From Streptomyces sp. MA5143a (lineage in GTDB: Bacteria; Actinomycetota; Actinomycetes; Streptomycetales; Streptomycetaceae), in NCBI RefSeq assembly GCF_900290235.1, contig NZ_OLMK01000030.1, positions 62,001 to 126,000 on the forward strand: a stretch of 64,000 nucleotides of DNA. Direction: 5' to 3'. Positions 33,532 to 41,711 of the stretch are shown one piece after another (positions within the stretch are counted from its first letter, which is position 1; each line of letters starts with the position of its first letter). The notes beneath the pieces were generated by a model. That model had not been told where the DNA came from. It did no database searches and saw only the letters and a program-made list of their open reading frames with translations. The translations under genes and the position numbers were made by a program.

Positions 33532-34429
33532 GCGGGCCGGGGAGGGTGACGGGGAGTCTCGGGTGGGGGGCGAAACCTCCGGCGGGGGCGGCACTCGGCG
33601 TGATCGTCGGGTGGCGGGGCCGGGGCTGCCCGCGGAACTGCGGGCGCTCGGGCGGTCGCTGGACCGGCCGACCGGCGACCGGGACGGCGGGGACGGCGGG
33701 GACGAGACCATGGTCGAGCGGGTCCTGCGGCAGATACTCGCCGAGCAGGTGCCGACACCGGTGGCCGAGCCGCCGGTGGTCCGTGGGCGGCTGTGGGCGG
33801 TGCGCCGGTGGCTGCGGCTCCGGTGGCGCGCGCTGACCGCCGCGCTGTGCGGGCTGCTCACCGCCCTGGTCCTCACTCCCCCGGTGCGGGCGGCCGTGGC
33901 CGACTGGTTCCGGTTCGGTGGGGTCGAGGTGCGGTACGACCCGTCGGCGACGCCTTCGCCGGGCGCGAGGGTGCCGGGCTGCCCGGACCCGGTGCCGCTC
34001 TCCGAGGCCGGGCGGCGCGCCGGGTTCACTCCACTCGTGCCCGAGGCGCTGGGCGCGCCGGACGCGGTGTCCGTGACCGGGGCTCCGCATGGCCGCTCCG
34101 TGATCACCCTGTGCTGGCGGGAGCGGGGGCGGGTGATCCGGCTCGACGAGTACGCGGCCCGGCTGGCGCCCGAGTACGCCAAGACCGTCGCCGGGGAGCA
34201 GGACGTCGAGTGGGTCGAGCTGGGCCCCGGCTGGTATGAGGTGCTGTGGTTCCCCAGGGCGCATCAGCTGAGCTTCTGGATGCGCTCCGAGGACGGCTCC
34301 CGCTTCACCCGCTCCGAGCGCACGGCGGGGCCGACGCTGCTGTGGGTGCACAAGGGCGACTTCACCCTCCGTCTGGAGGGCGTGGACTCCAAGGTCCGGG
34401 CCCAGAAGATCGCCCGGTCAGTGAGGTGA
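33518..34429 (+). CDS. Membrane protein, putative regulator of the adjacent sigma factor
   Basis: 303 aa from ATG 33518 (GTG at 33515 equally possible), with GGAGGA upstream; it overlaps the sigma gene by 14 bp. Residues 1-90 are hydrophilic and presumably cytoplasmic (LPAELRALGRSLDRP, ETMVERVLRQILAEQVPTP). One membrane helix follows (LTAALCGLLTALVLTPPVRAAV, about 105-127), then an extracytoplasmic domain of about 175 aa (ADWFRFGGVEVRYD, GFTPLVPEALGAPDAVSV, HQLSFWMRSEDGSRF). No zinc-binding HxxxCxxC anti-sigma motif is present. Topology and position suggest a one-pass anti-sigma-like sensor; this is inference. Confidence 0.75.
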   Translation: MRVSERAGEGDGESRVGGETSGGGGTRRDRRVAGPGLPAELRALGRSLDRPTGDRDGGDGGDETMVERVLRQILAEQVPTPVAEPPVVRGRLWAVRRWLRLRWRALTAALCGLLTALVLTPPVRAAVADWFRFGGVEVRYDPSATPSPGARVPGCPDPVPLSEAGRRAGFTPLVPEALGAPDAVSVTGAPHGRSVITLCWRERGRVIRLDEYAARLAPEYAKTVAGEQDVEWVELGPGWYEVLWFPRAHQLSFWMRSEDGSRFTRSERTAGPTLLWVHKGDFTLRLEGVDSKVRAQKIARSVR

Positions 34430-34460
34430 TCGGCTCGGAGAACGGATCGGTCCGGTGGAA

Positions 34461-34491
34461 GTGGGAACCCCGGCGGCGCGAGCGGTGTACC
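34461..34491 (+). promoter_or_regulatory. Second copy of the ECF-sigma promoter motif
   Basis: GTGGGAACC (34461-34469), 14 bp, GGTGTACC (34484-34491): identical boxes and spacing to 32811-32841, while the spacer sequences differ. It would drive the secreted-protein gene at 34547 with a leader of about 50 nt. Confidence 0.7.
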
Positions 34492-34546
34492 AGGAATGAC
34501 ACTGCGCGTGCGGGCGGACCGCACCGCTTCCGATCGGGGGTGTCGG

Positions 34547-35305
34547 ATGCGTGGATCACGACGACTGGTGGCGACCGTCGGCGCGTTGCTGACGGCTTTA
34601 CTGACGGCCTTGGCCCTGGTGCTGCTGGGGGCGCCGCCCTCGGCGGCGGGCGGACCGACCAGCGTGCTGCTGGCCTCGCCGACCAGCAGGCGGACGGCTT
34701 CGCTGTACAGCACGGACAAGGCATACATACGCCTTCAGGAGCTCATGGGCCCGGCCGCCTTTGGGCTCGACGGCGGCCGGGGCAAGCCTCCGATGCCGGA
34801 GGAGGAGCTGGCGGAGGCGTCGGACGACATGATCAATGTCACCTGGATGATCCATGACGTGAGCCCATGGCGTATGGACCGGGTGTACCCGAGCCTGCCC
34901 AGCACGAAGGACGTCTGGATCCACACGACGACGAGCGCCGGCGACCCGGGGACGGACGCCGCAGCGGAGAGCCACGGCGTCTGGCACAAGGCGAAGGACT
35001 CCGAGGAGCTGCGGCAGGTGCTGACCTGGCTCGGAGTCCTGGGCGAGGAGTCGGCCGGTACGGCGCGGGGCGAGCTGCCGTCGCCCCCGGCACCGGGCAC
35101 GGCCGGTGCGGGGAGCGACGCGACCAACGAGGGCGACGCCGGGAGCGCGAGCGAAGCGGGCCTGGCGGACCAGGCCCGCTGGGCGATACCCGCCCTGGCG
35201 CTGGGCGCGGCCCTGGGCTCCACCGTCACGGTGCTGCTGCACCGCGCGGCGGCCCGACGGGCCACCGGACCGCGAGGGCCCCGCCAGGAACTACTCGACA
35301 CCTGA
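34547..35305 (+). CDS. Exported membrane-anchored protein, likely sigma-factor target
   Basis: 252 aa from ATG 34547 behind GGGGG; an ATG at 34496 would add 17 residues but coincides with the predicted transcription start. N-terminal signal peptide (RRLVATVGALLTALLTALALVLLG, cleavage near SAAGG). The mature region has SLYSTDKAYIRLQELMG, MINVTWMIHDVSPWRMDRVYP and DVWIHTTT, then a Ser/Gly/Ala linker and a C-terminal membrane helix (WAIPALALGAALGSTVTVLL) with a basic tail. The type I surface-protein architecture is clear; no family recognised. It has its own copy of the cluster promoter, so it is the best candidate effector of this ECF system. Confidence 0.8.
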   Translation: MRGSRRLVATVGALLTALLTALALVLLGAPPSAAGGPTSVLLASPTSRRTASLYSTDKAYIRLQELMGPAAFGLDGGRGKPPMPEEELAEASDDMINVTWMIHDVSPWRMDRVYPSLPSTKDVWIHTTTSAGDPGTDAAAESHGVWHKAKDSEELRQVLTWLGVLGEESAGTARGELPSPPAPGTAGAGSDATNEGDAGSASEAGLADQARWAIPALALGAALGSTVTVLLHRAAARRATGPRGPRQELLDT

Positions 35306-35374
35306 CCGCCGAAGGGGCAGCCGCCCGTCGCGACCACGACGAGCGACGTCCTGCGTACGCCTCCGGCGAATGGC

Positions 35375-35705
35375 GTCCGGCTCCCCGCTTCCGGGGTCCT
35401 CGGGGTCCGGGGTCCTCGGGGTCCGGCTCCCCGCTCCAGGGTCCGGCCTCCGGCTCCCCGGCTTGCGCCGACCGGGGCCAGGCTCCTAGCTTCCGGCTTC
35501 CCCAGGGTCCGACTCCCCGCGTCCGAGGTCCCCGGCGTCCGGCGTCCCCGCAGTTCGGGCTCCGCCAGCCGGGGCTCAGGTCCCGGGTTCGGCGGCCAGC
35601 GGCCGACATCCGGGACCCGGCCTTCCGGCTTCCCCCAGGGTCCGGGGTGCGACTCCCCGCATCCGGGGTCCCGGGGCCCGGCGGCCGACGGCCGACTTCC
35701 GGCAG
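35375..35705. repeat. Degenerate GC-rich repeat tract between convergent genes
   Basis: About 330 bp made of imperfect copies of short units such as GGGGTCCGGCTCCCCGC and GGGTCCTCGGGGTCC. Variants include GACTCCCCGCGTCCG, GGCGTCCGGCGTCCCCG and GGTCCGGGGTGCGACTCCCCGC. Unit borders are blurred and units vary in length (about 15-25 bp). It lies between the ends of a plus-strand gene and glyA, could fold extensively as RNA, and contains no supported gene. Confidence 0.6.
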
Positions 35706-35707
35706 GG

Positions 35708-37156
35708 TCAGCCGAGGTCGATCTCCGGGTACAGCGGGAAGCCGGACACGAGGTCGGTGGCGCGGCGGGAGATCTCGTCCGAGACCTTCGCGTCGAGGAC
35801 GTGCTGGGCCTTGGACGGGGCGCCCGACTTGGTGGTGCCGGGCGTCGCGGTGGTGAGGACGCGGTCGATGAGGCCGGCGACCTCGTCCATCTCGGCGGTG
35901 CCCAGACCACGGGTGGTCAGGGCGGGCGTGCCGATGCGGATGCCGGAGGTGTACCAGGCGCCGTTCGGGTCGGCCGGGATGGCGTTGCGGTTGGTGACGA
36001 TGCCGGAGTCGAGCAGCGCGGCCTCGGCCTGGCGGCCGGTGAGCCCGTAGGAGGTGGCGACGTCGATCAGGTTGAGGTGGTTGTCGGTGCCGCCGGTGAC
36101 CAGGGTGGCGCCGCGCCGCATCAGGCCCTCGGCGAGGGCGCGGGAGTTGTCGACGATGCGCTGCGCGTAGTCCTGGAAGGCGGGCCGGCGGGCCTCGGCG
36201 AGGGCGACGGCCTTGGCGGCCATGACGTGCGGGAGCGGGCCGCCGAGGACCATCGGGCAGCCGCGGTCGACCTGGTCCTTGAGGGAGTCGTCGCACAGGA
36301 CCATGCCGCCGCGCGGGCCGCGCAGCGACTTGTGGGTGGTCGTGGTGACGATCTGGGCGTGCGGCACCGGGTCGAAGTCGCCGGTGAGGACCTTGCCGGC
36401 GACGAGGCCCGCGAAGTGCGCCATGTCCACCATGAGCGTGGCGCCGACCTCGTCGGCGATCTCGCGCATGATCCGGAAGTTCACGAGACGGGGGTAGGCG
36501 GAGTAGCCGGCGACGATGATCATCGGCTTGAACTCACGGGCGGAGGCCCGCAGGGCCTCGTAGTCGATGAGACCGGTGGCGGGGTCGGTGCCGTAGGAAC
36601 GCTGGTCGAACATCTTGCCGGAGATGTTCGGGCGGAAGCCGTGGGTGAGGTGGCCGCCGGCGTCCAGGGACATGCCGAGCATGCGCTGGTTGCCGAAGGC
36701 CTGGCGCAGCTCGGCCCAGTCGGCCTCGGAGAGGTCGTTGACCTGCCGGGCGCCGGCCTTCTCCAGGAAGGGGGCCTCGACGCGGTCGGCGAGGACGGCC
36801 CAGAAGGCCACGAGGTTGGCGTCGATGCCGGAGTGCGGCTGGACGTAGGCGTGGCGGGCCCCGAACAGCTCCCGGGCGTGCTCGGCGGCGAGGGACTCGA
36901 CGGTGTCGACGTTGCGGCAGCCGGCGTAGAAGCGGCGGCCGACGGTGCCCTCGGCGTACTTGTCGCTGAACCAGTTGCCCATGGCCAGGAGGGTGGCCGG
37001 GGAGGCGTAGTTCTCGGAGGCGATCAGCTTGAGCATCTCGCGCTGGTCGGCGACCTCCTGGCCGATGGCGTCGGCCACGCGCGGCTCGACGGCGCGGATC
37101 ACGTCGAGGGCGGAGCGGAAGGCGGTGGACTCGGTGGAGAAGGGCTCGGCTGACAT
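35708..37156 (-). CDS. glyA: Serine hydroxymethyltransferase
   Basis: 482 aa, PLP enzyme converting serine and tetrahydrofolate to glycine and 5,10-methylene-tetrahydrofolate. ATG at 37156 with GGAGGT upstream. Motifs: LIASENYASPATL, YAEGTVGRRFYAGC, the substrate region HAYVQPHSGIDAN, VDMAHFAGLVAG, and the PLP lysine in TTTTHKSLRGPRGG (about Lys276). At 482 residues it is some 60 longer than the E. coli enzyme, with extra sequence around residues 120-180 (EKAGARQVNDLSEADWAELR), a form common in actinobacteria. It supplies one-carbon units used by folD, purN and purH elsewhere in this window. Confidence 0.95.
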   Translation of the reverse strand: MSAEPFSTESTAFRSALDVIRAVEPRVADAIGQEVADQREMLKLIASENYASPATLLAMGNWFSDKYAEGTVGRRFYAGCRNVDTVESLAAEHARELFGARHAYVQPHSGIDANLVAFWAVLADRVEAPFLEKAGARQVNDLSEADWAELRQAFGNQRMLGMSLDAGGHLTHGFRPNISGKMFDQRSYGTDPATGLIDYEALRASAREFKPMIIVAGYSAYPRLVNFRIMREIADEVGATLMVDMAHFAGLVAGKVLTGDFDPVPHAQIVTTTTHKSLRGPRGGMVLCDDSLKDQVDRGCPMVLGGPLPHVMAAKAVALAEARRPAFQDYAQRIVDNSRALAEGLMRRGATLVTGGTDNHLNLIDVATSYGLTGRQAEAALLDSGIVTNRNAIPADPNGAWYTSGIRIGTPALTTRGLGTAEMDEVAGLIDRVLTTATPGTTKSGAPSKAQHVLDAKVSDEISRRATDLVSGFPLYPEIDLG

Positions 37157-37361
37157 GGGGACCTCCGGACGTTGCGTTCAGCGTTCACGGTACGGCCCAG
37201 GCGCACGGCACTCATCTTCCCGGGCCGCTCCCCGATGGTCCGTCCCATCCCAGCGCGCCAGTCACGGCCCGTCGATCACCTTATCGGGCGGCGTCGAGCG
37301 GCAGACCCGGACGTCCACCATTCGAACGACTCGGAGACCGACGGCCGGGGCTCCACGGGCG

Positions 37362-38546
37362 TCACAGGATGACGTGCGGCAGGAAGCGGGCGTACTCGTC
37401 GGTCACCAGGCCGGAGGACTCCCGGATGCCGAGGCCGGCGGACTCGTTCCCGACGACCCAGGCGCCGAGGACGACACGATTGCCGTCGAAGGCCGGCAGG
37501 GGCGCCAACCCCTGGTAGCAGGAGGGTTCCTCGCGCAGGACCGGGGCGCTGCCGGGCTCGTGGACGGTGACACCGGCGCCCTCGCGGCCGAGGAGGGGCT
37601 TGGAGACGTAGCCGTCGGTGGCGGCCAGTTCGCGGGGGCCGTCGAGATAGGCGGGGAGGAGGTTGGGGTGGCCGGGGTAGAGCTCCCAGAGGACGGCGAG
37701 CAGCGCCTTGTTGCTGAGGAGCATCTTCCAGGCGGGCTCGATCCAGAGGGTGGTGCCGGTGCCGCCGCCGTTGTCGAGGGTGGCGAGGACGTGCGGGGCG
37801 AAGCGGTCCGTGGTGAGCCACTCCCAGGGGTACAGCTTGAAGATGCTGCGGATGAAGCGGAGCTTCTTGTCGACGAAGCGCTCGGAGAGGCGGTCCCAGC
37901 CGATGTCCTCCATGGAGATCCAGTCGGTGTCGAGCCCGGCCTGCTCGGCGGTCTCCTTCAGATAGGCGACGGTCATCAGGTCCTCGCCGAGTTCGTCGCC
38001 GGCGGTGTGCGCGAAGTACAGGGGGCTGCCCGGCGGGAGGAGGTGGGCCTGCTTCTTCCAGGCGTCGACGAGTCGTTCGTGGAGGGAGTTCCACTGGTCG
38101 GCGCCCGGGAAGCGTTCCTCCATCCAGAACCACTGGGGGCTGGCCGCCTCGACGAGCGAGGTCGGGGTGTCGGCGTTGTACTCCAGCAGCTTGGCGGGGC
38201 CGGTGCCGTCGTAGCGCAGGTCGAAGCGGCCGTAGACGGACGGCAGTTCGGCGCGCCGGCGCCACGCCTCGGCGACGAGTCGGGCGAGGCGCGGGTCGGT
38301 GATGCCGAGGTCGGCGAAGCGGTCGTGCTCGACGATGTGCGCGGCGGCGGCCAGGCACATGGTGTGCAGTTCCTCGACGACCTCCTCCAGCGCCTCCACC
38401 TCGGGCAGCGTGAAGACGTAGTAGGCGCTCTCGTCCCAGTAGGGGCGCAGGGAGTCGTCCGGATAGCGGGTCAGGGGGTAGATGAGCCCCTGCTCCTCCA
38501 CCGTCTGCTGCCATCCGGGCCGGGGTTCGATGGTGCGGCGTTCCAT
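37362..38546 (-). CDS. Glutathionylspermidine synthase-like ATP-grasp protein (YgiC/YjfC type)
   Basis: 394 aa, ATG at 38546. It resembles the C-terminal ATP-grasp synthetase domain of glutathionylspermidine synthase: RYDGTGPAKLLEYNADTPTSLVEA with the conserved RxD and YNAD substrate-binding segment (about residues 108-131), EERFPGADQWNSLHERLVDAW, SIFKLYPWEWLTTD, LDNGGGTGTTLWIEPAWKMLLSNKALLAVLW with the metal/ATP segment, and SKPLLGREGAGV. Streptomycetes do not make glutathione, so the true ligated substrate is unknown; an amide or peptide bond on a polyamine or amino acid is inferred. The paired lipoprotein gene lies 21 bp upstream, as in E. coli ygiB-ygiC. Confidence 0.85.
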   Translation of the reverse strand: MERRTIEPRPGWQQTVEEQGLIYPLTRYPDDSLRPYWDESAYYVFTLPEVEALEEVVEELHTMCLAAAAHIVEHDRFADLGITDPRLARLVAEAWRRRAELPSVYGRFDLRYDGTGPAKLLEYNADTPTSLVEAASPQWFWMEERFPGADQWNSLHERLVDAWKKQAHLLPPGSPLYFAHTAGDELGEDLMTVAYLKETAEQAGLDTDWISMEDIGWDRLSERFVDKKLRFIRSIFKLYPWEWLTTDRFAPHVLATLDNGGGTGTTLWIEPAWKMLLSNKALLAVLWELYPGHPNLLPAYLDGPRELAATDGYVSKPLLGREGAGVTVHEPGSAPVLREEPSCYQGLAPLPAFDGNRVVLGAWVVGNESAGLGIRESSGLVTDEYARFLPHVIL

Positions 38547-38567
38547 GGCTCTGTCTCCCGGGCGGGG

Positions 38568-38945
38568 TCAGCCGCCGCCGGAGCCGGAGCCGGAGCAGCC
38601 GAAGCCGTCCCGGTCGACGGCCTCGCTGCGGCTGAAGGTGCCGTAGTCGGCCCGGTTGCCGGTGACGTCGGCGTCGTAGTACCAGGCGGCGTCGACCGTG
38701 CCGGGCTGGCTGCGGTTGCCGCTGCTGTTGGTCTTGCGGTTCTTGCCGTACGACGCGGAGGAGCCGGAGTCGGAGTTGCAGTTCTTGTCGGCGATGATCT
38801 TGTAGCCGTTGGCGACGTCGTAGCTGTCGCGGTCCACGCACCGGCGGTCCGGGTCGGATCCGCAGGAGGTGAGGGCCGCGGCGACGACACCCATCCCACC
38901 GAGTACGACCGTGCTGGACCGCAGTCGCCTGCGCTGCTCTCCCAT
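38568..38945 (-). CDS. Small lipoprotein paired with the ATP-grasp synthetase
   Basis: 125 aa, ATG at 38945. Signal peptide of the lipoprotein type: Arg-rich MGEQRRRLRSSTVVLGGMGV, then AAALTSCGS with the lipidated Cys28. The mature part is small and rich in Ser, Asn, Asp and Gly, with three more cysteines (RRCVDRDSYDVANGYKII, KNCNSDSGSS, GFGCSGSGSGGG) that could form disulfides. WYYDADVTGNRADYGTF is a distinct segment. It is co-directional with the synthetase gene and 21 bp before it; the pair parallels E. coli YgiB/YgiC, though sequence similarity to YgiB is not evident to me. Confidence 0.82.
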   Translation of the reverse strand: MGEQRRRLRSSTVVLGGMGVVAAALTSCGSDPDRRCVDRDSYDVANGYKIIADKNCNSDSGSSASYGKNRKTNSSGNRSQPGTVDAAWYYDADVTGNRADYGTFSRSEAVDRDGFGCSGSGSGGG

Positions 38946-39052
38946 GTGCTCCCCCGTCGGGCTGGTGTCCTCGGCCGAGCGGGGCCGGTACGCAGGGGAC
39001 CCCCCGCAGCGCCCGGCGCTCGGCACCCGGCTTATCCGGGCTTTATCAGCGC

Positions 39053-40306
39053 TCAGACTAGTGATCGGTTCAGGCCACGGCCAAACGGCGCGGGGTGGGT
39101 GCGGGGAGGGGAGGCCGCCCGCGGGGCACGGGACGCGGACAGGCAACGGATCGCCTGGGTGCGGAGCGCCTCGGTGAGTTCCGGGGGCGCGTCCGCGGAG
39201 AGGCTGAAGTCCGCGTCCACCGAGGTGATCATCCAGGCGAGGTCCCGTGGGGTGTCGGCGCCCAGGTGCAGCAGGCAGCTGCGGTCGTCGAGGGGTTCGA
39301 GGACCCCCATGCCGGGCCACACCCTGTCCGCGACGGCGGACACGGGTTCGTGGAGGGTGACGGTGGCACGGACGGGCCAGGTCCGCGAGGAGAGGCGGTG
39401 CGCCAGATAGGTCGCCGCGTCCCCTTCGGGGATCGGCCGGGGCGCGAACCGGGGCCCGGTCGGGGTGCGCGGGACGAGCCGGTCGACCCGGAAGGTCCGC
39501 CAGTCGGCCCGGTCGAGGTCCCAGGCGACCAGATACCAGCGCCGGTCGAAACTGACCAGGTTGTACGGCTCGACGCGGCGGACGGCGGGTGCGTCACCGG
39601 ACCCGGCTCGGTCCGCCCCACGAACCCCGGCCCGATCGCCCCCACAAACCCCGGCCCGGTCCTCACCACCAGCCCCGGCCCGGTCCTCACCACCAGCCCC
39701 GGCCCGGTCCGCCCGAAGCACCCCTGGGTCGGACCCGTCGTCCCCCGAGCCGTCCCCCACCCCCGCGGTGGTCGACGGCACCGGCGGCTCGGCGGCGTCG
39801 GGGCTGGGCACGTGCGGGGTCGTGTAGGTGAAGCGGAGGTGTTCGCGGCGGCGACAGGCTTCGGCGATGGTCATGAGGGTGTCCGGCGAGACCTTCGGGG
39901 CCGGTGCGGCCCCCGCCCGCACCGTGGCGGTGTGGAGGGTGGTGACCCGGTGCCGCAGCCGAGAGGGCAGCACCTGCTCCAGCTTGCTGAGGGCGCGCAG
40001 CGAGGCCTCCTCGATGCCCGCGACCGTACCGTCGGCAGCCGTGCGCAGCCCGACGACCACGGCGACGGCCTCCTCGTCGTCCAGCAGCAGTGGCGGCAGA
40101 CTCGCCCCGGCGCCGAGCCGGTAGCCCGCGGCGCCCCGGGTGGCGTGCACGGGGTAGCCGAGGTCGCGCAGCCGTTCGATGTCGCGGCGCAGCGTGCGGC
40201 GGCTGACACCCAGGTGCTCGGCGAGTTCCGCGCCGGAACGGTCGCGTTCGCGGTGGGTCTGTAGCAGGGCGAGCAGTCTCAGCAGCCGCCCGGAGGTCTC
40301 CAGCAT
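39053..40306 (-). CDS. HTH/WYL-domain transcriptional regulator with repeat-expanded loop
   Basis: 417 aa from ATG 40306 (GTG 40312 possible). N-terminal winged HTH (RLLRLLALLQTHRERDRSGAELAEHLGVSRRTLRRDIERLRDLGYPVH, residues 6-55), then the ligand-sensing WYL part starting RREHLRFTYTT (about 155) and resuming at RRVEPYNLVSFDRRWYLVAWD (about 243). Between them lies an 80-residue insert that includes five copies of an 8-aa unit, DRAGAGGE-like, encoded by 24-bp direct repeats at about 39594-39718. The C-terminal WCX domain begins near 330. It is divergent from the epoxide hydrolase gene, which it may control through the palindrome at 40328-40348. Confidence 0.88.
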   Translation of the reverse strand: MLETSGRLLRLLALLQTHRERDRSGAELAEHLGVSRRTLRRDIERLRDLGYPVHATRGAAGYRLGAGASLPPLLLDDEEAVAVVVGLRTAADGTVAGIEEASLRALSKLEQVLPSRLRHRVTTLHTATVRAGAAPAPKVSPDTLMTIAEACRRREHLRFTYTTPHVPSPDAAEPPVPSTTAGVGDGSGDDGSDPGVLRADRAGAGGEDRAGAGGEDRAGVCGGDRAGVRGADRAGSGDAPAVRRVEPYNLVSFDRRWYLVAWDLDRADWRTFRVDRLVPRTPTGPRFAPRPIPEGDAATYLAHRLSSRTWPVRATVTLHEPVSAVADRVWPGMGVLEPLDDRSCLLHLGADTPRDLAWMITSVDADFSLSADAPPELTEALRTQAIRCLSASRAPRAASPPRTHPAPFGRGLNRSLV

Positions 40307-40327
40307 GGTCACGAGACTGCCGCGTCC

Positions 40328-40348
40328 TTAGGCCCGTAGGTGACCTAA
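40328..40348. promoter_or_regulatory. Candidate operator between WYL regulator and epoxide hydrolase
   Basis: TAGGTGACCTA (40337-40347) is a perfect 11-bp palindrome with a G centre, and TTAGG (40328-40332) pairs with CCTAA (40344-40348). It sits in the 57-63 bp divergent gap, so a protein bound here could control both genes. No test beyond symmetry. Confidence 0.45.
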
Positions 40349-40369
40349 CCGGTCCCTAGCGTCGCTGCC

Positions 40370-41665
40370 ATGACGAAGCCCATTCCCGGCGCACACGCCG
40401 TTCAGGACGCCCCCGCCACGCCCGCGCACCCCACGGATCAAGCCCTGCGGCCCTTCCGCGTGGACATCCCCCAACCCCAGCTGGACGATCTCCGCGCGCG
40501 GCTCGCGGGCACGCGGTGGCCCGACGAGTTGCCCGGTGTCGGCTGGAGCCGTGGCGTGCCGGTGGGCTATGCGCGGGAACTCTCGGAGTACTGGCGTACC
40601 GGGTTCGACTGGCGGGCCCAGGAGGCGCTGCTCAACTCGTACGAGCAGTGGACGACGACGGTGGACGGACAGAACGTGCACTTCCTCCATGTGCGTTCGC
40701 CGGAGCCGGACGCCACGCCGCTGCTGTTGCTGCACGGCTGGCCCGGCTCCGTCGTGGACTTCCTGGACGTCATCGGGCCGCTGTCCGACCCACGGGCGCA
40801 CGGTGGCGACCCGGCGGACGCGTTCCACCTGGTCGTCCCGTCGCTGCCAGGGTTCGGTTTCTCCACGCCGCTGGCGGGCCCCGGTATGAACGCGGCGCGG
40901 ATGGCCGGTGTTCTCGCCGGGCTGATGTCCCGTCTCGGCTACGGCCGTTACGGCGTGCAGGGCTACGACACCGGCTCCTGGGTGGCCCCCGAGATCGGCA
41001 AGCAGGCCCCGGAGCGGGTGATCGGCGTCCATGTGAACGCCATGATCGCCTTCCCGGTGAGCGCGGAGGTCGAGACGGACGGCCTCAGCGAGGTGGAGCA
41101 GCGGCGCTGGCAGGCCATGCAGGACTTCAACGACGGCTATCTGCGGTGCAACTCCAAGCGCCCGCAGACCGTGGCGTACGGCCTGACCGACTCGCCCGTG
41201 GGCCAGTTGACCTGGATCGTCGAGAAGTTCAAGGAACTCACCGACCCGGAGGACGGACTGCCCGAGGACAGTGTCGACCGGGACCGGTTGCTGACGAACG
41301 TCTCGCTGTACTGGTTCACCGGCACCGCCGCCTCCGCCGCCCAGGTCTACTACGAGGAGATCTCCGCGAACGCCTGGGCAGCGGACGGCGCTTGGGACGG
41401 GGCGGCGTGGGAAGCGGACGGGGCGAGCGAGTGGGCGGAGGCGGCCGGTGGTCATCGCGTGCCCACCGGCGTGCTCGTCTCCGCGCATGATGTGACGGTC
41501 CGGCGCTGGGCCGAGCGTGACCACCACGTCGTGCGGTGGACGGAGCTGGACCGAGGTGGTCATTTCCTCGCCCTGGAGGCGCCGGAGGCCCTGATCGCCG
41601 ACGTACGGGCGTTCTTCCGGACGGTGCGGCGCGGCGGGACGGAGGTGCCGTCGGTCGCCCGCTGA
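40370..41665 (+). CDS. Epoxide hydrolase family alpha/beta hydrolase with EHN domain
   Basis: 431 aa, ATG at 40370. The N-terminal EHN domain (RPFRVDIPQPQLDDLRARLAGTRWPDE, about residues 27-55, to YEQWTTTVDG) precedes an alpha/beta hydrolase core: oxyanion motif LLLHGWPGSVVDF, then LPGFGFSTP. The nucleophile elbow is expected at QGYDTGSWVAPEIG (Asp of GYDTG, about 202; the usual form is GGDWG). The catalytic His sits in DRGGHFLALEAPEAL (about 402). The cytoplasmic enzyme would open epoxides to diols; the real substrate is unknown. An Ala/Trp/Asp-rich insertion (AWAADGAWDGAAWEADGAS, about 338-356) is unusual. Its regulator candidate is divergent. Confidence 0.87.
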   Translation: MTKPIPGAHAVQDAPATPAHPTDQALRPFRVDIPQPQLDDLRARLAGTRWPDELPGVGWSRGVPVGYARELSEYWRTGFDWRAQEALLNSYEQWTTTVDGQNVHFLHVRSPEPDATPLLLLHGWPGSVVDFLDVIGPLSDPRAHGGDPADAFHLVVPSLPGFGFSTPLAGPGMNAARMAGVLAGLMSRLGYGRYGVQGYDTGSWVAPEIGKQAPERVIGVHVNAMIAFPVSAEVETDGLSEVEQRRWQAMQDFNDGYLRCNSKRPQTVAYGLTDSPVGQLTWIVEKFKELTDPEDGLPEDSVDRDRLLTNVSLYWFTGTAASAAQVYYEEISANAWAADGAWDGAAWEADGASEWAEAAGGHRVPTGVLVSAHDVTVRRWAERDHHVVRWTELDRGGHFLALEAPEALIADVRAFFRTVRRGGTEVPSVAR

Positions 41666-41703
41666 GGCGACGAGGCGATGAGGCGATGAGGCGATGAGGC
41701 GAT
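41664..41703. repeat. 8-bp microsatellite at the end of the epoxide hydrolase gene
   Basis: Five tandem GAGGCGAT/C units, the first overlapping the TGA stop, fill the space between convergent genes. One further degenerate unit follows. Slippage-type repeat; no function evident. Confidence 0.75.
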
Positions 41704-41711
41704 GAAGGCGG

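Noticed and set aside
37157..37361. Glycine riboswitch upstream of glyA
   Set aside because: I looked for paired glycine-aptamer-like hairpins in the glyA leader and saw none.
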